Origin: Phycisphaerales bacterium
GTDB lineage: Bacteria > Planctomycetota > Phycisphaerae > SM23-33
Direction of reading: 5' to 3'
Length of the DNA: 10,593 nt
Assembly (NCBI GenBank): GCA_003153915.1
Contig: PMBX01000058.1
Location: 794-11,386 of the forward strand
The position numbers and the translations under genes were made by a program. Position 1 is the first letter of the stretch, and each line of letters opens with the position of its first letter. The notes below the pieces were generated by a model. That model made no database searches. It saw only the letters and a list, made by a program, of their open reading frames with translations, and had not been told where the DNA came from. Shown piece by piece: positions 4,776 through 10,593 of this stretch.

Positions 4776-6433
4776 CATGGCACAAGCGGCGCGCCGTCCA
4801 GGTCGGCTGGTATGTCCCTGCCCAGCAGCTTCAGCAGGGTCGGCATCAGGTCCACGCTTCGCGCTTCCTCGACCCTGCTCCGCGGCACGCCAGGCCCAGC
4901 CAGCATAAGAGGCACGAAGATGTCTTCCGGCCTAATGCCGCCGTGCCCGCCTTGGTTCTTGTTGTCGAAATCCCATCCGGGCGCCGCGAAGACAACCAGG
5001 TCTCCGGCACGGCGCGCTCGGAAGTAGGACAGAATCTGCGCGGGCAGGTCCGGGTAATCGGTGTGAATGGTCTCCCTGAGCCATTGTCGCTCCGGCAGCG
5101 GCTTGCCCTGCATCGCCTCCGGAGAGACCTTGCCTTTCCAGCCAAGCGGGTCGTCGCCGGAGATCGTCTTGAACGCAATAGGCGCCCCCCTCCCGCCGTC
5201 CTGACGGAACTCGACCTCCCCGCGGCTGCGGCGCACGCGGACGCGGTTGGGGCCGCAGGCGTACGCAACGGCGTCCACAGCCGGCTGCCGCACCAGGATA
5301 TCCGGCACGTTGGCCGGCCAACGCCGGGTGGGATATGCCTGCAAGTCTTCCGCCGAAGGTCTGGCAAACCAAGGCGCCGTGCCCGTCACTTTCCCGTCTT
5401 TGATGATGGGCTTCCTCATGCACAGCGCCCAATAGCGGTCGCCGCTGCCATAAGGCACGGTCGTAACCTTCTCGTTGTCTTCCAGCCTTTCCTCGAACGG
5501 GTCGTTCTCCCACCAATGCGTCGTACCGATCTTCAACCCCACGTCATTGGAGAGGAATCGCTCCAGATGAAAGTGACCGTGGATGTCGCCCATGCCGTGG
5601 TCCGACACCAGCGCTATGACGATCTTGTCCAGCAATCCTGCCCGTTCAATATCGCTAAGGACGCGCCCTATCTGGCGATCGCTGTGGCGCAGCGCCTCGG
5701 CGTATTGGGCGGAACTAACGCCGTGGCCATATGCGCGATAATCCGGCGCCAGGAGATAGACGATCGTCAGGGCAGGGAACCGCCCGACCTCTCTTGCCAG
5801 GTCGCAGACCTCCTCAAAGCGGTGAAGCGTCAGACGGTCCACATATTCGTACCTGCCGAAAAAGAACGGCGGACCCGCTGAAAGCCGGTCCTCGTAAAAC
5901 TTCGTCGCCCCGCGGTGCGGCTGAAAGAACAGGGAGAAGGTCAACTCATCGTTCAGCAGTTCGTAGATGGTCGTCGCCGCGTAGTCCCCATCGAGCGTGT
6001 TCTTCTGGGCGATGGTGGAGTAGTCGCGCCAAACGAGTTGATTGCGGTCGAACCAGTTGACCCCGGTAACACCGTGATGCCCGGGAAAAACCCCCGTGAC
6101 TACGCTGGTCAGGTTCGCCAGTGTAACCGAGGGGATGGCCGCCGCCGCGCGCGGGGCATACAGCCCACGGTCCACGAAATACTTCTTCAATGCCGGCAAC
6201 TCGCCAGCCTCAAGCATCTTCTCCACGACCGAGGCGTTCATGCCATCAACCAGAAAAACAATCGCCCCCCGCTTGGGCGCCGAATCCGGCAACGAGAAAT
6301 CCAGGCCGAATGTGTGGCTGTCGCCCGTCGCGGCGGGCACGCTGCATCCGCCGACGGGGGACAAGGTAAACAGACAGACCAAACCCAACAGCGGGAGTAC
6401 TAGTCGCCGGCATGAGGAGACGTGGAGTGGCAC
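4775..6433 (-). CDS. Type I phosphodiesterase / nucleotide pyrophosphatase-family lipoprotein
   Basis: This 552-residue exported enzyme belongs to the alkaline phosphatase superfamily, in the group of nucleotide pyrophosphatases/phosphodiesterases that hydrolyse phosphate mono- or diesters with two metal ions. The signal peptide ends SPVGGC, giving lipidation at Cys30. The metal and nucleophile residues are visible in order: Asp63 (FLVDGM), Thr104 as likely nucleophile (PSVTLAN), Asp231 and His237 (APDYRAYGHG), Asp278 and His279 (SDHGMGD) and His497 (NQGGHGG). The C-terminal VDLMPTLLKLLG is typical of this superfamily. The substrate cannot be predicted; nucleotides, phospholipid head groups or glycan phosphoesters are all possible. 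Translation starts with GTG at 6433-6431, 14 nt after the stop of the DUF1571 gene, with only a weak GGCGG upstream, so it is probably read from the DUF1571 transcript. Confidence 0.85.
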   Translation of the reverse strand: MPLHVSSCRRLVLPLLGLVCLFTLSPVGGCSVPAATGDSHTFGLDFSLPDSAPKRGAIVFLVDGMNASVVEKMLEAGELPALKKYFVDRGLYAPRAAAAIPSVTLANLTSVVTGVFPGHHGVTGVNWFDRNQLVWRDYSTIAQKNTLDGDYAATTIYELLNDELTFSLFFQPHRGATKFYEDRLSAGPPFFFGRYEYVDRLTLHRFEEVCDLAREVGRFPALTIVYLLAPDYRAYGHGVSSAQYAEALRHSDRQIGRVLSDIERAGLLDKIVIALVSDHGMGDIHGHFHLERFLSNDVGLKIGTTHWWENDPFEERLEDNEKVTTVPYGSGDRYWALCMRKPIIKDGKVTGTAPWFARPSAEDLQAYPTRRWPANVPDILVRQPAVDAVAYACGPNRVRVRRSRGEVEFRQDGGRGAPIAFKTISGDDPLGWKGKVSPEAMQGKPLPERQWLRETIHTDYPDLPAQILSYFRARRAGDLVVFAAPGWDFDNKNQGGHGGIRPEDIFVPLMLAGPGVPRSRVEEARSVDLMPTLLKLLGRDIPADLDGAPLVP

Positions 6434-6447
6434 GGTTCAACCGCCGG

Positions 6448-7314
6448 TCATCTGGGCGAGGCCATGTCGTTGGCGGTGGGAAGGAAATCGCTACTGGTCA
6501 GACCCACGTTAAACTTCAGATCCTTATACACGTATCGGCAGGCCAAGTTGCCGTCCCAATCGTAGCCTTCCACCGCGATGGGGACCAGGTACTCCAGGTC
6601 GATGAAAATAACCGTCTTATGCGAGGGATAGTCCGCCTTGGCAGGCAGGTAACGGATCAACACGATCGCCTTGCGACCGTCCACCTGGGCGTATCCGCCG
6701 AAGGCCTCCTTAAGGTCCCCTGCCTGCCTCGCCTGGCGATAGACCTTCAACAGGCTCTCGGTGGAGCGGCGGAACCCGAATTGACTGATCGGCCGCAGGG
6801 TGCTTCTCATCGCCTCCGGTCCATCGGGCGGACGCGTCACCGTCCCGATGATCTGATTCAGCAAGCCATTGGGGCGCACCAGCATCTGGTTGCCGTTTTT
6901 ACCTTCCACGTACAGCGCGCGGTCGCCGATGGGGGCCGTCTGCGGCGTCCACTTCATCGCCACGCTGTATGGCTCCTCCATGAACTTGACGGCGATTTCC
7001 TGTTCCCGGCAGACAACATTGCGGATCCGTTCCTGCTTAATCATCGTGCAGGTATAGTCGCGGTACCGACCGTCGTAGTTGGCCAGGCAATACTCCAGCA
7101 GGCCGATGTGATCGTTCTGGGCAAGTTGCTTGACCTCCGCCATCACGGCGGGATCGTTCTCGCCGACCGCCTGGCCGGAAACCGCCACTACGAATCGCGA
7201 CTGGCGGAACGCCTCGCTACGAGAGCATTGGACACAAAACAGCCCAGCCAGGAGGATCCCCACAAGTAAACGAACCCGCCGGTTGGTCGGACGAATTAGC
7301 CGCGTAAGCTTCAT
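6448..7314 (-). CDS. DUF1571 family exported protein
   Basis: This 288-residue protein has a basic N-terminus and a hydrophobic segment (about 15-29, VRLLVGILLAGLFCV) ending near Cys30. The residues before Cys30 (CVQ) are not a good lipobox, so a plain signal peptide or membrane anchor is as likely as lipidation. The domain at about 65-260 matches DUF1571: YRDYTCTMIKQERI (84-97), a following strand pair, EEPYSVAMKW (113-122), ALYVEGKNGNQMLV (133-146), and later the LEYLVPIAVEGYDWDGNLACRYVYKDLKFN region. The YTCTMIKQE and PYSVAMKW blocks resemble periplasmic lipoprotein-carrier-like beta folds (LolA/LolB type); this is inference. DUF1571 proteins are mainly known from planctomycetes, and their function is unknown. 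I chose ATG 7314-7312, with AGGTGG about 8 nt upstream, over an upstream in-frame ATG at 7398, which would put 28 extra residues before the signal peptide. It is the first gene of an operon with the phosphodiesterase. Confidence 0.78.
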   Translation of the reverse strand: MKLTRLIRPTNRRVRLLVGILLAGLFCVQCSRSEAFRQSRFVVAVSGQAVGENDPAVMAEVKQLAQNDHIGLLEYCLANYDGRYRDYTCTMIKQERIRNVVCREQEIAVKFMEEPYSVAMKWTPQTAPIGDRALYVEGKNGNQMLVRPNGLLNQIIGTVTRPPDGPEAMRSTLRPISQFGFRRSTESLLKVYRQARQAGDLKEAFGGYAQVDGRKAIVLIRYLPAKADYPSHKTVIFIDLEYLVPIAVEGYDWDGNLACRYVYKDLKFNVGLTSSDFLPTANDMASPR

Positions 7315-7471
7315 CGATGCGCCACCTTTGTTGTCCAGGCATGGCGACAATAGAGCCACTGCCACCATTATCCTAGATCGGCCGGAGGCGCCGGCCAACT
7401 TTAAGCCTGTCGCAAGGGTCGGGCGTTGCCGTTACGCATATGGCCCCCCCGCCCGCCCAACAAGCTAGAGA

Positions 7472-7501
7472 ATTATAGCCTTTTGCACCTGCCGAAAGCA
7501 A
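7472..7501 (-). promoter_or_regulatory. Candidate promoter of the DUF1571-phosphodiesterase operon
   Basis: On the minus strand TTGCTT (7501-7496) is followed after 18 nt by a consensus TATAAT (7477-7472). The leader to the start codon at 7314 would be about 150 nt and include a 6-bp GC hairpin (7396-7380) and a second hairpin just before the ribosome binding site. The -35 and spacer read TTGCTTTCGGCAGG, very close to the TTGACTTTCGGCGG of the CsgG-like gene promoter. Confidence 0.5.
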
Positions 7502-7536
7502 TCCAATTCCCCCGGAACCATGGGCTTGTGAGCGAA

Positions 7537-7640
7537 AGAAAGCGGCGAGTAGGGAGGAGAAAATGCCACTGATGCCTGCCCATGCGGGCCATACGTAGTC
7601 TCTGATTAGGACTTCTCCCGAAGTCCACTCTCAGCTTTCT
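7537..7640. ncRNA. Possible structured RNA or leader region
   Basis: AGAAAGC (7537-7543) pairs exactly with GCTTTCT (7634-7640), enclosing two more hairpins: GCCC/GGGC (7578-7581 and 7586-7589, 4-nt loop) and a perfect 7-bp GGACTTC/GAAGTCC (7609-7615 and 7620-7626, 4-nt loop). The latter is extended by CTGA/TCAG (7602-7605 and 7631-7634; its last base competes with the outer stem). On the minus strand the apical loop of the last hairpin is GGGA, a GNRA tetraloop. Strand and function are unknown, and I do not recognise a known riboswitch. The nested arrangement is what makes it worth listing. Confidence 0.25.
7563..7598 (+). CDS. Possible 11-residue leader peptide
   Basis: A GGAGG ribosome binding site (7553-7557), among the strongest in the window, stands 5 nt before ATG 7563. 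The ORF MPLMPAHAGHT ends with TAG at 7598. A GCCC/GGGC hairpin overlaps its coding part. It could be a translated leader or a chance ORF in a purine-rich stretch; nothing shows that it is expressed. Confidence 0.2.
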   Translation: MPLMPAHAGHT

Positions 7641-7742
7641 ACCCTCCCCCGGCCACAATAAGTTGATAGACACAATTTAGAGCCTGCCGAAAAGATCGCT
7701 CACCTACATCTCTTCCTCAGCCGGCCGGGGAGGGATTGACTC

Positions 7743-7772
7743 TTGAAGCCACCGGCGGCCAGGCCCTATTAT
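7743..7772 (+). promoter_or_regulatory. Candidate promoter of the dehydrogenase-nfeD unit
   Basis: TTGAAG (7743-7748) and TATTAT (7767-7772) are separated by 18 nt. Transcription would begin about 25 nt before the ATG at 7804. Another -35-like TTGACT lies at 7736-7741, but at 25 nt from the -10 it is too far. Confidence 0.4.
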
Positions 7773-7803
7773 CGCAACATTACTGAAATGAAAGGGAACT
7801 GCC

Positions 7804-8994
7804 ATGTCACGTCGCGCCAGCATCAATGTCGCCCTGATCGGTCAGGGATTCATGGGCCGAATGCACTCCAACGCCTGGGGCCAGGTGAACCGATTTTTCA
7901 AGCCCCCTATCTCGGCTGCGCTACACACCTCCTGCGGATTGGCCGACGAGATGCCGGAAGCCTTCGCCGCTAACTGGGGCTGGGGGCAGGCCGCGACGGA
8001 CTGGAAAAAAGTCCTGGCCGACGACGAGGTGAGCCTGGTGGATATTGCCGCGCCCAACTACATGCACTATTCCATCGCAGCGGCGGCGCTGGCGGCGGGC
8101 AAGGCCGTCGCCTGTGAGAAACCCCTGGCGCTGACCCTGGAGCAGGCCCGCAAGCTTGCTATCGCGGCACGGCGGGCCAGAAATAGGAACTTCGTGTGGT
8201 TTAACTACCGCCGCTGCCCTGCGGTGGCCGTGGCGCACCAGATCGTCCGGGCAGGACGGATCGGCGACATCCGCCACGTCCGCGCGGTGTACCTTCAGGA
8301 CTGGGGCAGCGAGGAAGTGCCCCTGGCCTGGCGGTTCGACAAGAAATTGGCCGGTTCCGGTTCGCACGGCGACCTCAACGCGCACATCATCGACATGGCC
8401 CGCTTTGTCACCGGTCAGGAGATCACCGAAATCTGCGGCGCCATCGCCGAGACGTTCATTAAGCGCCGCCGCCGTATGAGCGGCGCCGTCGCCGGCGGGA
8501 TCGCCTCGGGGCTGAAGTCCGCCCGACAATGGGGCAAGGTCACGGTGGACGACGCGATGCTGTTCCTGGCGCGGTTTTCCGGCGGGGGGGTAGCCAGTTT
8601 CGAGGCCACCCGCCTAGCCACGGGCAACCTCACCCATCACGGCTTTGAGATCAACGGTACAAAGGGTTCGCTACGATACTACTTCGAGCGAATGAACGAG
8701 CTGGACTTCTACGACGCCACCGCCCCGAGAGCCTTGCAGGGCTGGACCACCATACCATGCACTCGCGGCGGCGACCACCCCTACGCCGACGCCTGGTGGC
8801 CCGCCGGCCATATCGTCGGTTATGAACATACCTTCACCAACACGGCCTACGACATACTCCGCATCCTGGGTGGCCAAAAACCGCTGGTCCCCATGTCCGA
8901 CTTCCACGACGCCTACCAGACCCAGCGGGTATTGGAGGCGGCGGTGATCTCCGCGGAGGCGAAAAAGTGGGTAAAACTGTCCGCCATCAAGTAG
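7804..8994 (+). CDS. Gfo/Idh/MocA family oxidoreductase
   Basis: This 396-residue NAD(P)-dependent dehydrogenase is of the glucose-fructose oxidoreductase/inositol dehydrogenase/MocA family, which oxidises or epimerises sugars, inositols and related polyols. The N-terminal Rossmann domain begins INVALIGQGFMGRMH (7-21) with the GxGxxG fingerprint. DIAAPNYMHYSIAAAALAAGKAVACEKPLA (80-109 region) contains the family EKP motif with the catalytic-type Lys106. The C-terminal domain has GSGSHGDLNAHIIDMARFVTG (184-204), where Asp190 and His194 are the expected active-site pair. The substrate cannot be told from sequence. A lysine/arginine-rich loop (KRRRRMSG, about 220) precedes a glycine-rich stretch. 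There is no signal peptide, so it is cytoplasmic. The ATG at 7804 has AAAGGG about 8 nt upstream. The NfeD-type gene starts 36 nt after its stop and is probably co-transcribed. Planctomycetes carry many paralogues of this family. Confidence 0.9.
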   Translation: MSRRASINVALIGQGFMGRMHSNAWGQVNRFFKPPISAALHTSCGLADEMPEAFAANWGWGQAATDWKKVLADDEVSLVDIAAPNYMHYSIAAAALAAGKAVACEKPLALTLEQARKLAIAARRARNRNFVWFNYRRCPAVAVAHQIVRAGRIGDIRHVRAVYLQDWGSEEVPLAWRFDKKLAGSGSHGDLNAHIIDMARFVTGQEITEICGAIAETFIKRRRRMSGAVAGGIASGLKSARQWGKVTVDDAMLFLARFSGGGVASFEATRLATGNLTHHGFEINGTKGSLRYYFERMNELDFYDATAPRALQGWTTIPCTRGGDHPYADAWWPAGHIVGYEHTFTNTAYDILRILGGQKPLVPMSDFHDAYQTQRVLEAAVISAEAKKWVKLSAIK

Positions 8995-9030
8995 CATGAC
9001 GGACCGGACGACGGAAAGGACGCATTGGGC

Positions 9031-10593
9031 ATGGCCGGGCCGCGAACGATCCAACGATGGCGAGGAATCTTCCAAGCCGTATGTTCCCTGGCGGCGATGG
9101 TGCTGGCCGGGAGCCTCCACGCCGCGGCGCCACAAGGCAAACCGGCCGGCATGGAAACCGCCATCGAACCGGGCAATGTACCGCCGGGGGCAATCGTCAC
9201 CGCCGACGGATGGTTCCAGCGCCCCTCGCCAAAGGCCGCCCGTCCGACGCTTCCGGAAAAGATTACGCGCACCTTCGTCATCCCCATTCGCGAGGACATC
9301 CTCCAGAAGACCTACGAAGCCGTCAGCCGCAAGATTCTACGCTGCCGAGCGGGCAAGGCCGAACTGATCGTGCTGGACATGGACACCTGGGGCGGAGAAC
9401 TTAAGCCTGCGCTGGACATCGCACGAATGCTGAAGGTTGACCTGGAAGGCATTTACACCGTCTGCTACGTCCGCACGCGGGCCGTCTCTGCCGGGGCTTT
9501 GATCGCCATGGCCTGCGACCAGATCGTTATCAGTCCGACGGGAACCTTCGGCGACTGTGCCCCCATCTCCATGGCCGGACCGCTGGAAGGCATCGAGCGC
9601 GAGAAAATCGAGACCGTGCTGCGGAAGGAGTTCGCCGAATCCGCCGAGAACAACGGTTACAACGTCGCCCTGTCCGAGGCGATGGTCAGCGCCAGCCGCG
9701 AGGTCTGGCTGGTCCGCAACAAAAAGACCCGTGAGCTTCGCCACGTCCTGTCCAAGGATTTCCGCGGGCAAGTCGAAATCCCCCCCGGCGTAAGCTCAGT
9801 GCCCTCAAACCCCTCCGGTCAATGGGAACTACTGCGCGTCATAGACACGGATGGGGAAATCCTCACCATGCACCCGCGCGAGGCGGTGGAATACGGCTTC
9901 GCCTCCGCCATCGTCAAGCCCGGCGACGATGATCCCTACGGTCCGCTGATGGCGCGATTCGCCGTCGCCGAAAAGCCCATCGTGCTGGTGGACAACTGGT
10001 CGGAGAACCTGGTGGGCTTCCTGACCTCTCCGGCGGTGGCGGGAATACTGTTCTTCCTGGCCATCCTGTGCGTGTACGTTGAGATGCACACGCCGGGCTT
10101 CGGCCTGGCCGGTACGATGGCCGTGGTGTTCTTTGCCATGCTGTTCGGTAGCCGCTTCCTGGTGGGCATGGCTGCCTGGTGGGAAATCGTCCTGTTCGTC
10201 GTGGGCGTTGGGCTGATCCTGACGGAGGTGTTCGTCACCCCGGGCTTCGGCATCATCGGTATCGCTGGTATCCTCTGCTGCATCGTTGCGATGCTGGCGA
10301 TGTTCGTGCCCAACGCGCCCGACAAGTTGCCTATACCTCAAACACAAATGGACTGGAGCCTGTTTTCTCGCGGGGTGTTGGCGATTGGCTTGGCGCTGGT
10401 GGGGGCGATGATGGCGGCGGCGATGGTGGCGCGGTATCTGCCCAAGGTTCCCCTTGCCGGTAAATTGGTGCTCACCCCGCCTGGCGCGGCGGCAATATCG
10501 TCGACGGAAGGTCCGCCGGCTGGAACTATCCAACCTGGAGCGGTGGGCGTGTTGACCGCGGTCTGCCGGCCGGTGGGACAGGCCCGATTCGGC
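9031..10593 (+). CDS. NfeD-type membrane-bound ClpP-like serine protease (3' end beyond the window)
   Basis: The reading frame is open for 521 codons up to the window edge. A signal peptide (about 12-33) leads into a ClpP/crotonase-like protease domain: LIVLDMDTWGGELKPALDIA (112-131) and AVSAGALIAMACDQIVISPTGTFG (151-174), with Ser153 the likely nucleophile and Lys192 (REKIETVL) the likely dyad lysine, as in the NfeD/STOPP proteases. From about 330 come several membrane segments, including VYVEMHTPGFGLAG (348-360) and EVFVTPGFGIIGIAGI (399-413), the characteristic NfeD PGFG motifs. The end, GAVGVLTAVCRPVGQARFG (503-521), is the start of the C-terminal OB-fold domain. Such proteins cleave membrane-associated substrates and are usually encoded next to a flotillin-like (SPFH) protein, which may lie just outside. 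The start is ATG 9031, with GGAAAGGA about 10 nt upstream; an in-frame TTG at 9025 is better spaced and is an alternative. Confidence 0.88.
   Translation, partial: MAGPRTIQRWRGIFQAVCSLAAMVLAGSLHAAAPQGKPAGMETAIEPGNVPPGAIVTADGWFQRPSPKAARPTLPEKITRTFVIPIREDILQKTYEAVSRKILRCRAGKAELIVLDMDTWGGELKPALDIARMLKVDLEGIYTVCYVRTRAVSAGALIAMACDQIVISPTGTFGDCAPISMAGPLEGIEREKIETVLRKEFAESAENNGYNVALSEAMVSASREVWLVRNKKTRELRHVLSKDFRGQVEIPPGVSSVPSNPSGQWELLRVIDTDGEILTMHPREAVEYGFASAIVKPGDDDPYGPLMARFAVAEKPIVLVDNWSENLVGFLTSPAVAGILFFLAILCVYVEMHTPGFGLAGTMAVVFFAMLFGSRFLVGMAAWWEIVLFVVGVGLILTEVFVTPGFGIIGIAGILCCIVAMLAMFVPNAPDKLPIPQTQMDWSLFSRGVLAIGLALVGAMMAAAMVARYLPKVPLAGKLVLTPPGAAAISSTEGPPAGTIQPGAVGVLTAVCRPVGQARFG

Larger units (their letters stand above)
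7315..7803. other. 489-bp intergenic region between divergent operons
   Basis: There is no protein gene of usual size. It contains a promoter for each flanking operon, two copies of CCTGCCGAAA (7488-7497 and 7683-7692), a perfect GGCCGG/CCGGCC hairpin (7380-7396), a TTGTC/GACAA hairpin (7331-7350) next to the ribosome binding site of the DUF1571 gene, and a structured stretch at 7537-7640 with an 11-codon ORF. The candidate promoter of the dehydrogenase at 7743-7772 lies downstream of that structured stretch, so the structure would not be in its main transcript. Confidence 0.5.

Noticed and set aside
4943..5881. Long plus-strand ORF of 312 codons opposite the phosphodiesterase
   Set aside because: It is the antisense shadow of a clear catalytic-motif-bearing gene and shows no recognisable protein family.
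7921..8529. Minus-strand ORF of 202 codons opposite the dehydrogenase
   Set aside because: Antisense to an intact Gfo/Idh/MocA gene, with no family resemblance.
9829..10533. Minus-strand ORF of 234 codons
   Set aside because: Arg/His/Gln-rich composition typical of antisense frames of a GC-rich membrane protein gene; the NfeD motifs are on the plus strand.

Overview
The window is a GC-rich bacterial chromosome segment, most likely from a planctomycete (Planctomycetota). This rests on a DUF1571-type secreted protein, several lipoproteins of families common in that phylum, a Gfo/Idh/MocA dehydrogenase and a ClpP-NfeD membrane protease. The assignment is inferred from gene content; no rRNA or tRNA was seen. 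Nearly every gene belongs to a recognisable family, so this is mostly an ordinary housekeeping and envelope region. The less explained signal lies between the genes.

Layout. Bases 1-97 hold the N-terminus of an unidentified minus-strand gene that runs off the left edge. A CsgG-like lipoprotein (222-824) and a tetratricopeptide protein (934-1785), both minus strand, follow. A 450-bp intergenic region separates these from the plus-strand pair rnpA-yidD (2236-2843, overlapping by 4 bp), which lacks its usual neighbours rpmH and yidC. A LOG-family Rossmann protein (2871-3620, minus) converges on yidD. A plus-strand lipoprotein (3825-4592) has an N-terminal beta-rich domain and a degenerate HAD/App1-like domain. 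It is separated from a convergent two-gene operon by a 161-bp near-perfectly symmetric palindromic element (4595-4755) with 12-bp perfect terminal inverted repeats and TA at both ends. That operon (7314 to 4775, minus) encodes a DUF1571 protein and a type I phosphodiesterase/nucleotide pyrophosphatase lipoprotein. A 489-bp intergenic region with several hairpins and a short ORF behind a strong ribosome binding site comes next. Then follow a Gfo/Idh/MocA oxidoreductase (7804-8994) and an NfeD-type membrane protease (9031 to beyond the right edge), both plus strand.

Functional picture. rnpA-yidD links tRNA 5' processing with membrane protein insertion. Five proteins carry export signals: the CsgG-like, HAD-like, phosphodiesterase, DUF1571 and NfeD proteins. 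No single pathway joins all genes. The two minus-strand exported-protein units (CsgG-like; DUF1571-phosphodiesterase) have candidate promoters that share a CTTTCGGC core just downstream of the -35 start, which hints at shared control. I found no CRISPR array, no complete transposase, and no clear defence or secretion system.
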